DNA of 42,156 nucleotides from Betaproteobacteria bacterium (GTDB lineage: Bacteria > Pseudomonadota > Gammaproteobacteria > Burkholderiales > Burkholderiaceae_C): assembly GCA_009927195.1 (NCBI GenBank), contig RFNL01000438.1, forward strand, positions 1 to 42,156. The letters are read 5' to 3'. The position numbers and the translations under genes were made by a program. The notes under the pieces were generated by a model. It had not been told where the DNA came from and did no database searches. It saw only the letters and a program-made list of their open reading frames with translations. How positions within the stretch are numbered: the stretch's first letter is position 1; the number at the start of each line of letters is the position of its first letter. This document shows, piece by piece, positions 9,701 to 18,495 of the stretch.

Positions 9701-10387
9701 ATGCGCCAGCACACCCAAACTTGGCGTGACGCCCACCCATCGCCCTGGGCCACGCCAGAGATCAATTTGGACTTGGGCGAGTGGGGACAGTTGCAGGGCG
9801 AATTGGATTCGCCAGAATGGTGGAGCAGTGTCAGTGGAGAAATCTTGCACATCGAGCACAGTCCATCTAAATTATTGCGCTCAACCACGGCCAAGGAAGC
9901 CTTGCGCGCACGCATGCACAAACTCACCCGCAGCTGGTTGCAACACCTGGTGGTGTGCGCCCTTGGCCACCCTACCACCAGCGTGGTGGTTGGCCTGGAT
10001 GGCTTGGCCTGCTGGTCCAGTGTGTGCCCTGCGAAGGCCCTGGGCTGGCTGAACAACTTGGCTGCCCTGTACCGAGAGGCCTGGGAAAACCCACTGCCTT
10101 TGGCCTGCCAAACCGCCGGCGAATGGCTGGCCAGTTGGCGCAGTTTTGAAGCCGGCGATCCCCAAGCACAGATCATGGCAGAGCGCAATGCTCGCGCCGT
10201 GTTTGACGATCAGAAGGGCAAGGGCAATGCTTGGCCTGGCGAGCACCGGAAAAGCCCGCTGTTGCGCCGGCACTGGGCGAGTTTCGAAACACTCAAAGTC
10301 CATTTACCCTTGTGGAGCGAGCGCATGTACGGGCCCTTGCTGGACAACTTGGTGTTGACGCGGCACAGCCCGGGGGACCCCGCATGA
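6779..10387 (+). CDS. recC: RecBCD enzyme subunit RecC (exodeoxyribonuclease V gamma chain)
   Basis: RecC is the scaffold and Chi-recognition subunit of the RecBCD helicase-nuclease, which processes double-strand DNA ends for RecA-mediated recombination. The N-terminus (LIVLHSNQLEML, then LVQSNGMKHWLEQQLA) and the central FRVIALLGMNDGDYPR match RecC. The catalytic helicase residues are degenerate, as expected for this subunit. At 1202 residues it is somewhat longer than the E. coli protein. The ATG at 6779 follows AGGG at good spacing. Its stop overlaps the recB start by 4 nt (ATGA at 10384), and it is the first gene of a recC-recB-recD operon. Confidence 0.97.
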   Translation: MKHTLQPGLIVLHSNQLEMLFSLVLSVMRQHPLAPLQAEHILVQSNGMKHWLEQQLAGPQGLGICAATRMDLPSTALWKVYRQVLGAERVSAHMPLDKDALTWRLFRLFCEGLQEPVYAPLHQYLHPAQGDPSGQSDASRRTYQLAVQVADVLDGYQNHRADWLQDWAAGKDQVRGFGNRIQPLPAVHRWQAALWRCLRHDAEQDSLVATHKRVDRLFSRDQVHQAFIQAMADPPQSAAGLPARLVVFGISSLPMSILEALAALAQVSQVVVATTNPCEMYWGDLRPERSRVPWGLSAAATRFAAPRWQALAEASQAEWAEPEMTTALAPTNVPSAPHGHPLLAAWGQQVRDQLHLLDVFDAHPEAYMPVFADPAAYAPASQLHQLQSDILKLRPNSEARHRRHESDNSIQWVQCHSAQREVEVLHDQVLGWLQDDPSLSTRDIMVMVPDMQHFAPHIHAVFGRTAPGQANHLPYSVADQAVTPHAWVQAIDQLMQWPQWRLSLVDWQSLFEVDAIRAAFGLDRDDIATLFEWLQASGVRWGMDAEHRSQWGMAPDQPDADHNTWAFGLRRLLLGYASGTDPDSDPLGQSWAHTVPTPGVGGLDAALISRLLDWLQAMTDWAETLGHTHTPEQWHAVLVHMLQRFFKPTQEAQEHMLERLHASLIDWVQLCTQARLDSPVPAVVVRAHWLQSISVPALHQRFLGEGVQFASLMPMRSVPFRVIALLGMNDGDYPRVRAPLDFDLMCHPAWRRMGDRSRRDDDRYLFLEALLSARERLYISWQAWRTHDHQPLPPSVLVGQLRDHLDQTWDNPAPIQKMPLHAFSPRYFQAGEALSTFDPDWAKAAQAHHMAQATDPSPPNNPARLATPDVAPRVKQVPNHAAITKHDLARWHAMLKQPLAVYYQDRLQIHFDAPAQDTDANELFGLGALQRHLALGTLLRSPSGAAQGLHDSGLLPLSGFGEIAMGQLQEQLAQMRQHTQTWRDAHPSPWATPEINLDLGEWGQLQGELDSPEWWSSVSGEILHIEHSPSKLLRSTTAKEALRARMHKLTRSWLQHLVVCALGHPTTSVVVGLDGLACWSSVCPAKALGWLNNLAALYREAWENPLPLACQTAGEWLASWRSFEAGDPQAQIMAERNARAVFDDQKGKGNAWPGEHRKSPLLRRHWASFETLKVHLPLWSERMYGPLLDNLVLTRHSPGDPA

Positions 10388-13300
10388 GCCAACCGGCCGT
10401 CTTGAACCCTTTGAGGCTGCCATTGACGGGCCGCCAGGTGATCGAAGCCAGCGCAGGCACAGGCAAAACCTGGACCTTGAGCGCTTTGTACCTGCGCTTG
10501 GTGTTGGGCTTGCGGGAACCCCTGGACAGCACCAACCACACCCTGGGTGAGCCGCTGATGCCACCACAAATTTTGGTGATGACCTTCACCGAGGCGGCCA
10601 CGGCCGAATTGCGCGAGCGCATACGCCAACGGCTGGGGCAAGCTGCACGCACCTTTGGTCGGTCACTGTCCGAAGCAGACCCCTATCTGCTGGCTTTGCG
10701 CCAAAGTGTGGCACCAGAGTGGCATGCCCATTGCGTTCTTCGCCTGGAACAAGCCGCACAATGGATGGACGAGGCGGCCATCCACACCATCCATGGCTGG
10801 AGCCTGCGCATGCTGCGCGAACATGCCTTTGACAGCCACAGCCTGTTCGATCAAGCCCTTTTGGAAGATGTCATTGGGCTGCAACGCCAAACCGTGCAAG
10901 ACCATTGGCGCCAATGGTTTTACCCCTTGGAACATGCGCACGCCCAATGGATCCACAACGCAGTCGCATCCACACCCGATGAATTGCTCAAGTTGCTGCA
11001 ACCGCGCTGGCGGCAAATGGAACGCGACCCCCAAGGCTTGGCACAGGCACTCCATGGCGCACCTGTGACCCCCAAGGCGATTTGTAACCACCAACAGGCT
11101 TGGGCCGAACAACTCGCCGCACAAGCGCAACGGCTGCGGCAAGCATGGGATGACAATGCCATATCCGCGCTGCAACAAGCAGTTGACCAGAGAAAACTGA
11201 ACTTGCGCAGCTACTCCAACGCCCATTTGCCGCGCTGGCTCGGCCAGATGCAAGCGTGGCGCGACGGCGCAGAAACAGATCCCAAGGTTCTGGCCCGGTT
11301 TGCCCGAAGCACCTTGATGCATGAAAAATGGACCGACGCGCCGGCGGACTCGGTGTTTGAACACATTGATGCCTATTTGAGCGAGGCGGCGAAAGGGCCT
11401 GCTTTTGCCAGCCAACTGATTGATCATGCGGCCATTTCCTGCTGGCAAGCCATGCAAAAAGGCAAAACCCAAAGTGCCCAATTTGATTTTTCAGATTTGC
11501 TGCAGCGCTTGCACACCGCCTTGCTGCAAGACGATGGCCGCATGGCCGAGGCGGTGCGACAGCAGTACCCGGTGGCCTTGGTCGACGAATTTCAAGACAC
11601 CGACCCCTGGCAATACGGCAGTTTGCAGCGCATTTACGCCGACCAAGGACAAACATGTTGGGTGATGATTGGCGACCCCAAGCAAGCCATCTACAGTTTT
11701 CGGGGCGCCGATTTAAACACCTATTTGCAAGCCCGCTGCCATGCGCTGCAGGAAAACGCCCAAGGCCTGCATGTGCTGTCGCACAACCACCGCTCCACCC
11801 CCGAGTTGGTGAGCGCGGTCAACCATGTGTTTGCCCGACACCCCCATCCCTTTGGCCGCATCGGCTTTCAAGCGGTTCAGCCTGCGCGTGCAGCCAAGCC
11901 TGAGGCCAGCGCCGCAAACCAGCCCCAGGGCTTATCGGTGTGGGTGGTGCATGACCCGCAGGCTGGCAAAGACCAACTGCACAAGGGCCGTTTCGAAAGC
12001 CTGATGGCCCAAGCCTCGGCCGAACACATTGCCCAGCAATTGCAGGCCCAAACCGTTCAAGCCGGAGAGGTTGCCGTGTTGGTGCGCGGGCAACACCACC
12101 ACCGTTTGATGCGACAAGCCTTGCGCCAACGCGGGGTGGCCAGCGTGTATTTGTCAGAACGCGAAAGCGTTTACCAAAGCGATGAAGCCTTGGACCTGTG
12201 GCAGTGGTTGTTTGCCTTGAGCGAACCGCGCAACACCTCCCGCCTGCGCGCCGCATTGGCCACTCGGCTGTGGGGCTGGGCCGCCGAAGACCTGCCTGTG
12301 GCTTTGGCCGATGGGGCAGCGCTGGACCACTGGCAATCCTTGGCCCATGGATGGCACCAAACTTGGGTGCGTGCAGGTGTTTTGCCCATGCTTCAGCAGT
12401 GGATGCACGAGCCCTTTGGCAGTGGTACCAGCCTGGCCCAACGCTTGTTGGCCCAATCAGATGGCGAGCGACGCATTCACAATCTGCTGCACCTGGGCGA
12501 GTTGTTGCAGCATGCTGGTGCGCGGCTCAGTGGTTGCGTGGCCCTGGTGCGGTATTTGGGCGATCAAATACAGTCTGACTCGCCACCCTTGGAGTCGGCC
12601 CAGATGCGTCTTGAGTCCGATGCCCAGCGGGTGCAAATCATCTCCTACCACAAGAGCAAAGGTTTGGAGTTTCCCTGGGTGTGGGTGCCGTTCCTGTCCA
12701 GCTTTGGCAAACCGCCGGAACCTGGGTCCCGATCCAAATTCAGTGACGAATCACCCACAGATGCCGACGAAGCCGAGCCTGGCAGCGACGAGGACATGCG
12801 CTTGATTTACGTGGCCCTGACCCGTGCCCGCGAGGCAGCTTGGCTGGGCATGGGCCAAGTCAGTGGCGAACTGCGCGAAGCCTCGAACAAAGGCCCCTTG
12901 CTGCGGTCAGCGGCCTGCGAGTTGCTGCAGCGCGAAACCAAATCCGATTTGCGGGCCCGATTGACCGCCGCATGGGGCGATTGCAAGGACATTCACATCA
13001 CCGAGATCAATGCCACAACCATTGAAGCCCAATGCAGCAAATACAAAGCGTCAAGCCCCAGCTTGGATTTTTCCCTCCTGAAAAGCCCCAGACCGCGGGT
13101 GCATCAACGTTGGTGGACCGCCAGTTTCAGCGCCCTGACGCGTCAACTCGATGCCGAATGGGTCGCGCAAGCCAGCGATGAGGTTCATCCCCAGGCTTTG
13201 CCCGAAGACCCTGTTTCATCCGACAGACCCTCGGGCCATGCGCCAGCGGATTGGCAAGAATTTCCCGCGGGTGCGCGCAGCGGACTGTTGTTGCATGACT

Positions 13301-13989
13301 TATTGCAGTGGCAGTGCGAACACCAATGGCCGCTGGCCAGGCAGGATTTGCAAGCCGCACAGGATCCGGCCTGGCAAGCACTGGTGGCGCGCAAGGCCTT
13401 GGCGCTGGACTTGAGCGAAGCGCACACCGCCATGATTCAACCATGGCTGCAAACCCTGTTGCGCACGCCCTTGCCCACGCCCAGCACCCATGACCTGTTG
13501 TTGGGGCAGTTGCTGGACCACCAGGCTTGGGCCGAAATGCCGTTTACCTTGGCCGTTTCCGACACGTCCGCCCAGGCGGTGGATGCTTTGATCAGCGCCC
13601 AGTTCATGCCCGGCCGCCCCCGTCCCGCCTTGGGGCTGCAACGCTTGAACGGCATGCTCACCGGGGTGATGGACTTGGTGTTTGAACACCAAGGCCAATA
13701 CGGGGTGCTCGATTACAAATCCAACCGTTTGAGCAACTACCAGCCCGACAACATTCAGACAGCAATGCTCGACCACCGCTATGACGTGCAATGTGTGCTG
13801 TACACCTTGGCCTTGCACCGCTTGCTGCAAGTGCGCCTGCCCCACTACGACTACGACCAGCACATCGGCCCATGCGTTTATGTGTTCATGCGTGGCATTG
13901 ATCAACCTGGTGCCGGTGTGCACCAGCACAAACCTGCACGGGCCTTGATCGAAGCCCTGGATGCCTTGTTCAAACAGGCCAGCACATGA
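10384..13989 (+). CDS. recB: RecBCD enzyme subunit RecB (exodeoxyribonuclease V beta chain)
   Basis: RecB carries the 3'-5' SF1A helicase and the nuclease of RecBCD. I use the ATG at 10384, which overlaps the recC stop, rather than the longer ORF start at 10231 inside recC; this gives 1201 residues. The Walker A motif is EASAGTGKTWTLSALYLR near the N-terminus, motif II is LVDEFQDTDPWQYG, and a C-terminal helicase motif is IISYHKSKGLEFPWVWVPF. The PD-(D/E)XK nuclease domain is visible as GVMDLVFEHQGQYGVLDYKS, including the catalytic Asp and Lys of the DYK triplet. All key residues seem intact. The stop overlaps the start of recD by 4 nt. Confidence 0.97.
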   Translation: MSQPAVLNPLRLPLTGRQVIEASAGTGKTWTLSALYLRLVLGLREPLDSTNHTLGEPLMPPQILVMTFTEAATAELRERIRQRLGQAARTFGRSLSEADPYLLALRQSVAPEWHAHCVLRLEQAAQWMDEAAIHTIHGWSLRMLREHAFDSHSLFDQALLEDVIGLQRQTVQDHWRQWFYPLEHAHAQWIHNAVASTPDELLKLLQPRWRQMERDPQGLAQALHGAPVTPKAICNHQQAWAEQLAAQAQRLRQAWDDNAISALQQAVDQRKLNLRSYSNAHLPRWLGQMQAWRDGAETDPKVLARFARSTLMHEKWTDAPADSVFEHIDAYLSEAAKGPAFASQLIDHAAISCWQAMQKGKTQSAQFDFSDLLQRLHTALLQDDGRMAEAVRQQYPVALVDEFQDTDPWQYGSLQRIYADQGQTCWVMIGDPKQAIYSFRGADLNTYLQARCHALQENAQGLHVLSHNHRSTPELVSAVNHVFARHPHPFGRIGFQAVQPARAAKPEASAANQPQGLSVWVVHDPQAGKDQLHKGRFESLMAQASAEHIAQQLQAQTVQAGEVAVLVRGQHHHRLMRQALRQRGVASVYLSERESVYQSDEALDLWQWLFALSEPRNTSRLRAALATRLWGWAAEDLPVALADGAALDHWQSLAHGWHQTWVRAGVLPMLQQWMHEPFGSGTSLAQRLLAQSDGERRIHNLLHLGELLQHAGARLSGCVALVRYLGDQIQSDSPPLESAQMRLESDAQRVQIISYHKSKGLEFPWVWVPFLSSFGKPPEPGSRSKFSDESPTDADEAEPGSDEDMRLIYVALTRAREAAWLGMGQVSGELREASNKGPLLRSAACELLQRETKSDLRARLTAAWGDCKDIHITEINATTIEAQCSKYKASSPSLDFSLLKSPRPRVHQRWWTASFSALTRQLDAEWVAQASDEVHPQALPEDPVSSDRPSGHAPADWQEFPAGARSGLLLHDLLQWQCEHQWPLARQDLQAAQDPAWQALVARKALALDLSEAHTAMIQPWLQTLLRTPLPTPSTHDLLLGQLLDHQAWAEMPFTLAVSDTSAQAVDALISAQFMPGRPRPALGLQRLNGMLTGVMDLVFEHQGQYGVLDYKSNRLSNYQPDNIQTAMLDHRYDVQCVLYTLALHRLLQVRLPHYDYDQHIGPCVYVFMRGIDQPGAGVHQHKPARALIEALDALFKQAST

Positions 13990-15785
13990 ACGCGATGGCC
14001 CAAACCCTGCAAAATGCCCCATCAGCCCTGCGCGCTGTCCAGGCTCTTACCCCACTGGACCGGGCCTGGGTGGATTTTTTATGCCAGCTTATGCCGCCCA
14101 AGCACCCCAGCCAGATTTGGCTGGCCGCTTTGGCCAGCCATCAATGGGGCCGTGGCCATGCGTGCTTGGACATCGACGCATTGCAATCAAATCCTGGTCG
14201 TCTATTGGCTTGGCCCCCGGCTGACCTGCAAGCCCTGCCCCACGATTGGGATCAGGCCATGATCGATTTGCCCTGGACTGAGGGGGCTCAATCTCCGTTG
14301 GTTTTGCAGGCAGGTCGTTTGTACCTGCGCAGGGCTTGGCGTGCTGAAACCCAGATTGTCAACTGCCTGCAGTCACGCCGACAAACACCCCGTGTCGCTT
14401 CCCACCCTGCCATGGAACTTGTCGATGCATTGTTTGGACCTGCCGATCCGCAGTCCACGCAACACAGCCAGCGCCAGGCCTGCGTCATGGCCTTGCAGCA
14501 CCCCACCTGCATCATCACCGGCGGTCCAGGCACCGGTAAAACCACTACCGTCACGCGTTTATTGGCCTTGCTGCAAGCCGGGCATGGGTCTGCGCCTTTG
14601 CGCATTTTGTTGGCCGCCCCCACAGGCAAAGCTGCGGCCAGGCTGAATGCGTCCATGGCCCAAGCACAGGCCGCATTGCCTGCGGGCTTTCCAATGGCCA
14701 TGCCCAGTGAGGCCCAAACCTTGCACAAGATGCTGGGCTGGAGTGGCAAGACACCAGCACACCACCGCCCCCGCCCCTTGCGCGCCGATGTGGTGGTGGT
14801 CGACGAAGCCTCCATGATCGACTTGGAAATGATGGCCCGATTGCTGCAAGCCATCCCAGCAGCGACCCGCTTGATCCTGCTGGGCGACAAAGACCAGCTG
14901 GCCTCGGTCGAAGCCGGGGCTGTGCTGGCCCAATTGTGCGAAGGCCCATTGATGCGCGAAGCCACTGCCACCTTGACCCACAGTCACCGCTTTGGTCGCG
15001 ACAGCGCCGTCGGTCAATGGGCCCAAGCGGTCAACAGCGGCGACAGACCCCGGTTGCAATCCCTGTGGCAATCAGCCAGCGCTGCCAGCCCGAATGCCCA
15101 CCCAGAAGTGACCCTTTGGCACAACGGTCCAACTCAAAGACCCGCCTGGGATTCAGCAACCGTGACCCGCTTGCGGGCTGGGTGGAAAGAGTGGCTGATG
15201 CAGTTGCAAAAATGGCCCATCACCCAGGACTTGGCAAACGGGGCTGCACAGATCGACATGATGGCCCGCCAATGCCTGAGCGACTTTGCCCGCCTGGGTG
15301 TGTTATGTGCCTTGCGCGAAGGCCCATGGGGGGTGCATGCCTTCAATCTGGGTTTGGCCCGCTGTTTGGGATTGCCGTTGTCGGGCTGGTATGCCGGTCG
15401 GCCGGTGGTGATCACACGCAACGACCCTGTTCTGGGCTTGATGAACGGCGATGTGGGCCTTTGTTTGCCCTGCTACAGGGACGGCGCCGAAACCTTGGCG
15501 GTGGCTTTTCCCGATGGACCTGATGGCGTGCGCTGGGTGGCTTTGGGCCGAATGGAACATGTGGATACCGCTTTGGCCATGACAGTGCACCAATCCCAGG
15601 GTTCAGAATTTGAAAGGGTGCTGCTGGTCTTGCCCGATCGCGATGCGCCCGTGCTCACACGCGAGTTGATCTACACCGGCATCACCCGCGCGCGCCAGCA
15701 CTTGGGCATCTGGGTCGCTCAACCCGAGGTCTGGTGGTCAGCCTGCCAACGCATCACCCAGCGCAACGGTGGTCTGGCCCTTTGA
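13986..15785 (+). CDS. recD: RecBCD enzyme subunit RecD (exodeoxyribonuclease V alpha chain, 5'-3' helicase)
   Basis: RecD is the fast 5'-3' SF1B helicase of RecBCD. The 599-residue length is close to E. coli RecD. Walker A is ITGGPGTGKTTTVTRLLALL, motif II is VVVDEASMIDLEMMARLL, and the C-terminal UvrD-like motif is AMTVHQSQGSEFERVLLVLP, followed by the TRELIYTGITRAR segment typical of the family. The ATG at 13986 overlaps the recB stop (ATGA), so translation of the three subunits is coupled, which fits a stoichiometric complex. The N-terminal RecB-interacting domain, about 130 residues before Walker A, is poorly conserved as usual. Nothing seems broken. Confidence 0.97.
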   Translation: MNAMAQTLQNAPSALRAVQALTPLDRAWVDFLCQLMPPKHPSQIWLAALASHQWGRGHACLDIDALQSNPGRLLAWPPADLQALPHDWDQAMIDLPWTEGAQSPLVLQAGRLYLRRAWRAETQIVNCLQSRRQTPRVASHPAMELVDALFGPADPQSTQHSQRQACVMALQHPTCIITGGPGTGKTTTVTRLLALLQAGHGSAPLRILLAAPTGKAAARLNASMAQAQAALPAGFPMAMPSEAQTLHKMLGWSGKTPAHHRPRPLRADVVVVDEASMIDLEMMARLLQAIPAATRLILLGDKDQLASVEAGAVLAQLCEGPLMREATATLTHSHRFGRDSAVGQWAQAVNSGDRPRLQSLWQSASAASPNAHPEVTLWHNGPTQRPAWDSATVTRLRAGWKEWLMQLQKWPITQDLANGAAQIDMMARQCLSDFARLGVLCALREGPWGVHAFNLGLARCLGLPLSGWYAGRPVVITRNDPVLGLMNGDVGLCLPCYRDGAETLAVAFPDGPDGVRWVALGRMEHVDTALAMTVHQSQGSEFERVLLVLPDRDAPVLTRELIYTGITRARQHLGIWVAQPEVWWSACQRITQRNGGLAL

Positions 15786-15981
15786 GCCTTCGAGCGAGCG
15801 CATGCGGCCCGACAGTGGCATCACGCTGACCATGGCGCTCACACACATCGGCTGATTTAACGTCACCCACTGGCGCATCAACCATCCTTTTGACCGTCCA
15901 AACAGGCCACGGCCGCATGGCCAAACCAATGAACAACACTTGGCTTTGCTAAAGTGGGGCTCAATGTCGGGGAAACACAAC

Positions 15982-16413
15982 ATGCTGCGAGGGTTGGTCA
16001 ATGGGTTCAAAGTCACGCTCTGGCTGGTGATGACTTGCGGTGCTTCAGCACATGCGGAAACGTATACGGTGCAATGCAGCATTGAAGGCACCATTGCAGC
16101 CTTGGAAGACAAAAAACTGCCGGCTTCCGAGGTGAGCATTGAAATACAGGCGATCGGCAACAACTTGTTTTTCAAGGTTCAAGGTCCCAAACCTTATGAG
16201 ATGTTCATCAACACCCTGACCACCGATCAGATGGCGGGCAAAAACCTCACCAATGCCAGCGGCATGGGCATCCAACAAAAAACCTTGGCGAACGCAGAGA
16301 TGCGCGAACTGCGCATTGCCCGCGCCAACATGGCTTTGAGCGGTTACAGCGACATCACTTATCGCGGCAAAAAACACCGAATGACCATCCAAGGACAGTG
16401 CCGACCCCCGTGA
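15982..16413 (+). CDS. Small exported protein of unknown function
   Basis: I do not recognise this family. The ORF track begins at 15940, but the ATG at 15982 has a GGGGA Shine-Dalgarno about 8 nt upstream and gives a clean signal peptide (LVNGFKVTLWLVMTC, cleavage near SAHA-ET), so I prefer it. The product is 143 residues, with about 118 in the mature part. The mature protein begins ETYTVQCSIEGT and ends QGQCRPP, so two cysteines near the ends could form a disulfide in the periplasm. It lies after recD and converges with the epimerase gene. There are 196 bp between recD and this start in which I see no clear terminator or promoter. Confidence 0.65.
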   Translation: MLRGLVNGFKVTLWLVMTCGASAHAETYTVQCSIEGTIAALEDKKLPASEVSIEIQAIGNNLFFKVQGPKPYEMFINTLTTDQMAGKNLTNASGMGIQQKTLANAEMRELRIARANMALSGYSDITYRGKKHRMTIQGQCRPP

Positions 16414-16420
16414 TCATGCG

Positions 16421-17374
16421 TCAATGCGCCATGGCGGCCCAATGGGCCACCGAGTCGTGCAGTGCATGCGCACACGCAAAACCCAACTCAGACTGGGCCT
16501 TGCGGTGATCTGATGGCGCCGGTCGCTGGTGGGGGAAGCCTGCAAAACCTGTATACAGGTTTGGCGGCCAACTCACCTGCAAGTGCGGATACACGCAGCG
16601 AACCGCTGCCACAAAATCAGCCAGGCTGTGCCATTGCCCATCGGCAATGTGATAAACCCGTTGAACCGGCTTGGCCGCATCCAGTGCACACACATTGGCG
16701 CGGGCACAGTCACGGGCATCGACAAACTCTTCGCGACCACCCCAGACCAAAAATGGGTCATCCAGTGCCACAGCTTGTGCGTTGCGCCCCGCCTGGACCA
16801 GGGTGTGCAGCAATCGACCGGGCACACTGGTGATGTTGTTCAAATCGCCCAATACAGCGGCATAACGCAATGAAACCGTATCCACTCCGTACAAGTCGTG
16901 ATAAAGGTGTGCCAAGTTTTCGCCATACAGCTTGCAGGCGGCATAGATGCTGGCGGGTCGATCACTGATCAAGCGCATGGGCATGTCTTCTTCGATCGGT
17001 GCGGGTCCGTGGCTGGCAAAGCCGGTATAGGTCACCGTGGTGGAACTGGCCAGCACTACCCGTCGCACACCCAGCAAGCGGGCACACTCGAGCACATGGG
17101 CTGTGCCCATGATGTTGACCGCAATTCCCTTGAGCGGGTCTTGGCGTATGGCTGTGGACAGCCAGGCCGCTGTGTGCACCACATCGCGAATGCGGTGTGT
17201 TTGCATCAAGTCTTGCAAGGCCGATGCATGGGTCACATCGCACACCCAACGCTCAACGCCTGCGGGTGCCGTGCCAGGGCGCACATCGGCCAGCACCACC
17301 CTGTCCCCCCGCTCGGCCAACAAATGTGCCGTCAAACCCCCTATCAATCCTGCACCCAGCACCAAAACCGTCAT
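16421..17374 (-). CDS. NAD(P)-dependent epimerase/dehydratase family protein (extended SDR)
   Basis: The 317-residue product has the extended-SDR glycine motif VLGAGLIGGLTA at the N-terminus, an acidic residue after the second strand (VVLADVRPG) that favours NAD, and the catalytic YAACK motif (Tyr-x3-Lys) at about residues 144-148. Known relatives act as nucleotide-sugar epimerases, uronate dehydrogenases or lactone-forming sugar dehydrogenases. It is the last gene of a minus-strand trio, with its start overlapping the stop of the EthD-like gene by 4 nt and that gene overlapping the GntR regulator. Its location suggests a step in the same catabolic pathway as the divergent FAH hydrolase and TRAP transporter. 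The substrate is not determinable. Confidence 0.87.
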   Translation of the reverse strand: MTVLVLGAGLIGGLTAHLLAERGDRVVLADVRPGTAPAGVERWVCDVTHASALQDLMQTHRIRDVVHTAAWLSTAIRQDPLKGIAVNIMGTAHVLECARLLGVRRVVLASSTTVTYTGFASHGPAPIEEDMPMRLISDRPASIYAACKLYGENLAHLYHDLYGVDTVSLRYAAVLGDLNNITSVPGRLLHTLVQAGRNAQAVALDDPFLVWGGREEFVDARDCARANVCALDAAKPVQRVYHIADGQWHSLADFVAAVRCVYPHLQVSWPPNLYTGFAGFPHQRPAPSDHRKAQSELGFACAHALHDSVAHWAAMAH

Positions 17375-17709
17375 GGCTGGCCACCTGTTTGCGCGGTCTC
17401 TTCAAACACCACGTGGTACACACGACCCTGAAAGCGCGGCATGAAGAGACCCAGTTCGGCCCTGACGGCTTGACGCACGGGGCTGGCCAATGCGGCATGC
17501 ATATCGGCCAAGCTGTGAAAGTACAAGTCAAATGCCATGTGAATGCTTGGCGCATCCGCATCGGCCTCTGCGATTTCTCGCAACACCGCTTTGATCAGTC
17601 CCGGATAACGACCCAGGGCCGCGACCACGGTGGTGCGCATGTGACGGTCAAAGTCGGCTTTATCGGCGGGGGCGACCGTACCTTCCAAAATGGCAGTGCG
17701 AACAATCAT
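17371..17709 (-). CDS. Small EthD-like / dimeric alpha-beta barrel protein
   Basis: The ATG at 17709 overlaps the GntR stop (ATGA), so I use it instead of the ORF-track start at 17760; the product has 112 residues. The sequence MIVRTAILEGTV, a central helix-rich region with ADFDRHMRTTVV, and HMAFDLYFHSLADMHAAL look like the ferredoxin-like dimeric alpha/beta barrel of EthD and stress-responsive A/B-barrel proteins. These act as small isomerases, cyclases or carriers in degradation pathways. The assignment is by fold pattern, not a diagnostic motif. Translational coupling on both sides, to the GntR regulator and the SDR, suggests that it works in the same pathway. Confidence 0.7.
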   Translation of the reverse strand: MIVRTAILEGTVAPADKADFDRHMRTTVVAALGRYPGLIKAVLREIAEADADAPSIHMAFDLYFHSLADMHAALASPVRQAVRAELGLFMPRFQGRVYHVVFEETAQTGGQP

Positions 17710-18422
17710 GTGGATCCTTTGGTGCTTGCAGATAACGGGTTGGGCGCCTGCAAACCCCAAGCAACGGATTGCTCGGTGGCGGTCAAGTGGGCAGACATCA
17801 ATTCGGTGGCTTTTTGGAGGTCTCTGGCCAACACCGCTTGCATGATGGCATGGTGTTCTGCCTCAATGTCTCGGGCATTGTTTTTGTTTGGCATGCGTTG
17901 CAGCAAACGAAACTTGCGATAGCGCTCTGAGTGATCGGCCAAGATGTTCCAAAACCACAACAACCACTTTTCCTGGCATGCGCCCACCAACGCCGAATGA
18001 AAGCGCCGGTGCCGCGACTCCCACAAGGTGGCTGCTTCGCGGTCTTTGGCCGAACGTGGCAGGGGCGTTTTGGTCAACAGGTGCATGGCAGAGACCACCT
18101 CCGCCTCCCAAGCCGCATCCCCATGTGTCATGGCCGAAGTCAGACATAAACTTTCAATGGATCGGCGTGTGGCCATCAAATCGCTCAACTCGGCCGGGCT
18201 GGTCTCACTCACCCGCGAGCCCCGGTGGGTGTCCAAGGCCACCAGGTTTTCTGAAGATAAGCGCATCAAGGCCTCGCGGATCGGTGTCAAGCCCAGTTGA
18301 AATTTATCTTGCAAGTCGGCGGGGCGCAAGCGCTGCCCCGGCATCAAGTCACCATACAAAATTTCGCTGCGCAAGCGCTGATAAGCACGTTCGGCCAATG
18401 AAAGGGTTTCAGGGTTTTCCAT
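17706..18422 (-). CDS. GntR family transcriptional regulator (FCD/FadR subfamily)
   Basis: The N-terminal winged helix-turn-helix is seen in AYQRLRSEILYGDLMPGQRL and LGLTPIREALMRLSSENLV, the hallmark of GntR proteins. It is followed by an all-helical FCD-type ligand-binding domain with FHSALVGAC, HAIMQAVLARD and MSAHL histidine positions that commonly hold a metal. The ORF track starts at a GTG (18434). I prefer the ATG at 18422 with AAGG upstream, giving 238 residues. It is transcribed divergently from the FAH-TRAP operon and most likely represses both arms, releasing DNA when a pathway acid is present. The candidate operator is the palindrome at 18447-18458. Confidence 0.9.
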   Translation of the reverse strand: MENPETLSLAERAYQRLRSEILYGDLMPGQRLRPADLQDKFQLGLTPIREALMRLSSENLVALDTHRGSRVSETSPAELSDLMATRRSIESLCLTSAMTHGDAAWEAEVVSAMHLLTKTPLPRSAKDREAATLWESRHRRFHSALVGACQEKWLLWFWNILADHSERYRKFRLLQRMPNKNNARDIEAEHHAIMQAVLARDLQKATELMSAHLTATEQSVAWGLQAPNPLSASTKGST

Positions 18423-18435
18423 GGAACAAAACACC

Positions 18436-18464
18436 TTGACTTGATGATTTTATAAAATTATTAT
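18436..18464 (+). promoter_or_regulatory. Predicted sigma70 promoter of the FAH-TRAP-SDR operon
   Basis: TTGACT at 18436-18441 (5 of 6 consensus bases) and TATTAT at 18459-18464 (5 of 6) are separated by exactly 17 bp. Transcription would start near 18471, about 25 nt upstream of the FAH hydrolase ATG. The whole spacer and downstream region is strongly AT-rich. This is the clearest promoter in the window, and it lies in the divergent gap between the GntR gene and its presumed target. Confidence 0.65.
18447..18458. promoter_or_regulatory. Perfect 12-bp palindrome, candidate GntR operator
   Basis: ATTTTATAAAAT reads the same on both strands and fills most of the spacer between the -35 and -10 elements of the FAH promoter. 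A repressor dimer bound there would block RNA polymerase. It does not carry the GT-N-AC core typical of FadR sites, so assignment to the adjacent GntR protein rests on position only. AT-rich palindromes also arise by chance. Confidence 0.4.
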
Positions 18465-18495
18465 TTATTTATATTATTCACGCAAGCGGTTTCAC

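Noticed and set aside
15738-16175. 145-residue minus-strand ORF across the recD end
   Set aside because: It overlaps the recD end and the exported-protein gene in antisense and has no support.
16521-16540. GCTGGTGG octamer like the E. coli Chi site (also near 2261)
   Set aside because: The Chi sequence of this organism is unknown and the octamer is expected by chance in GC-rich DNA.
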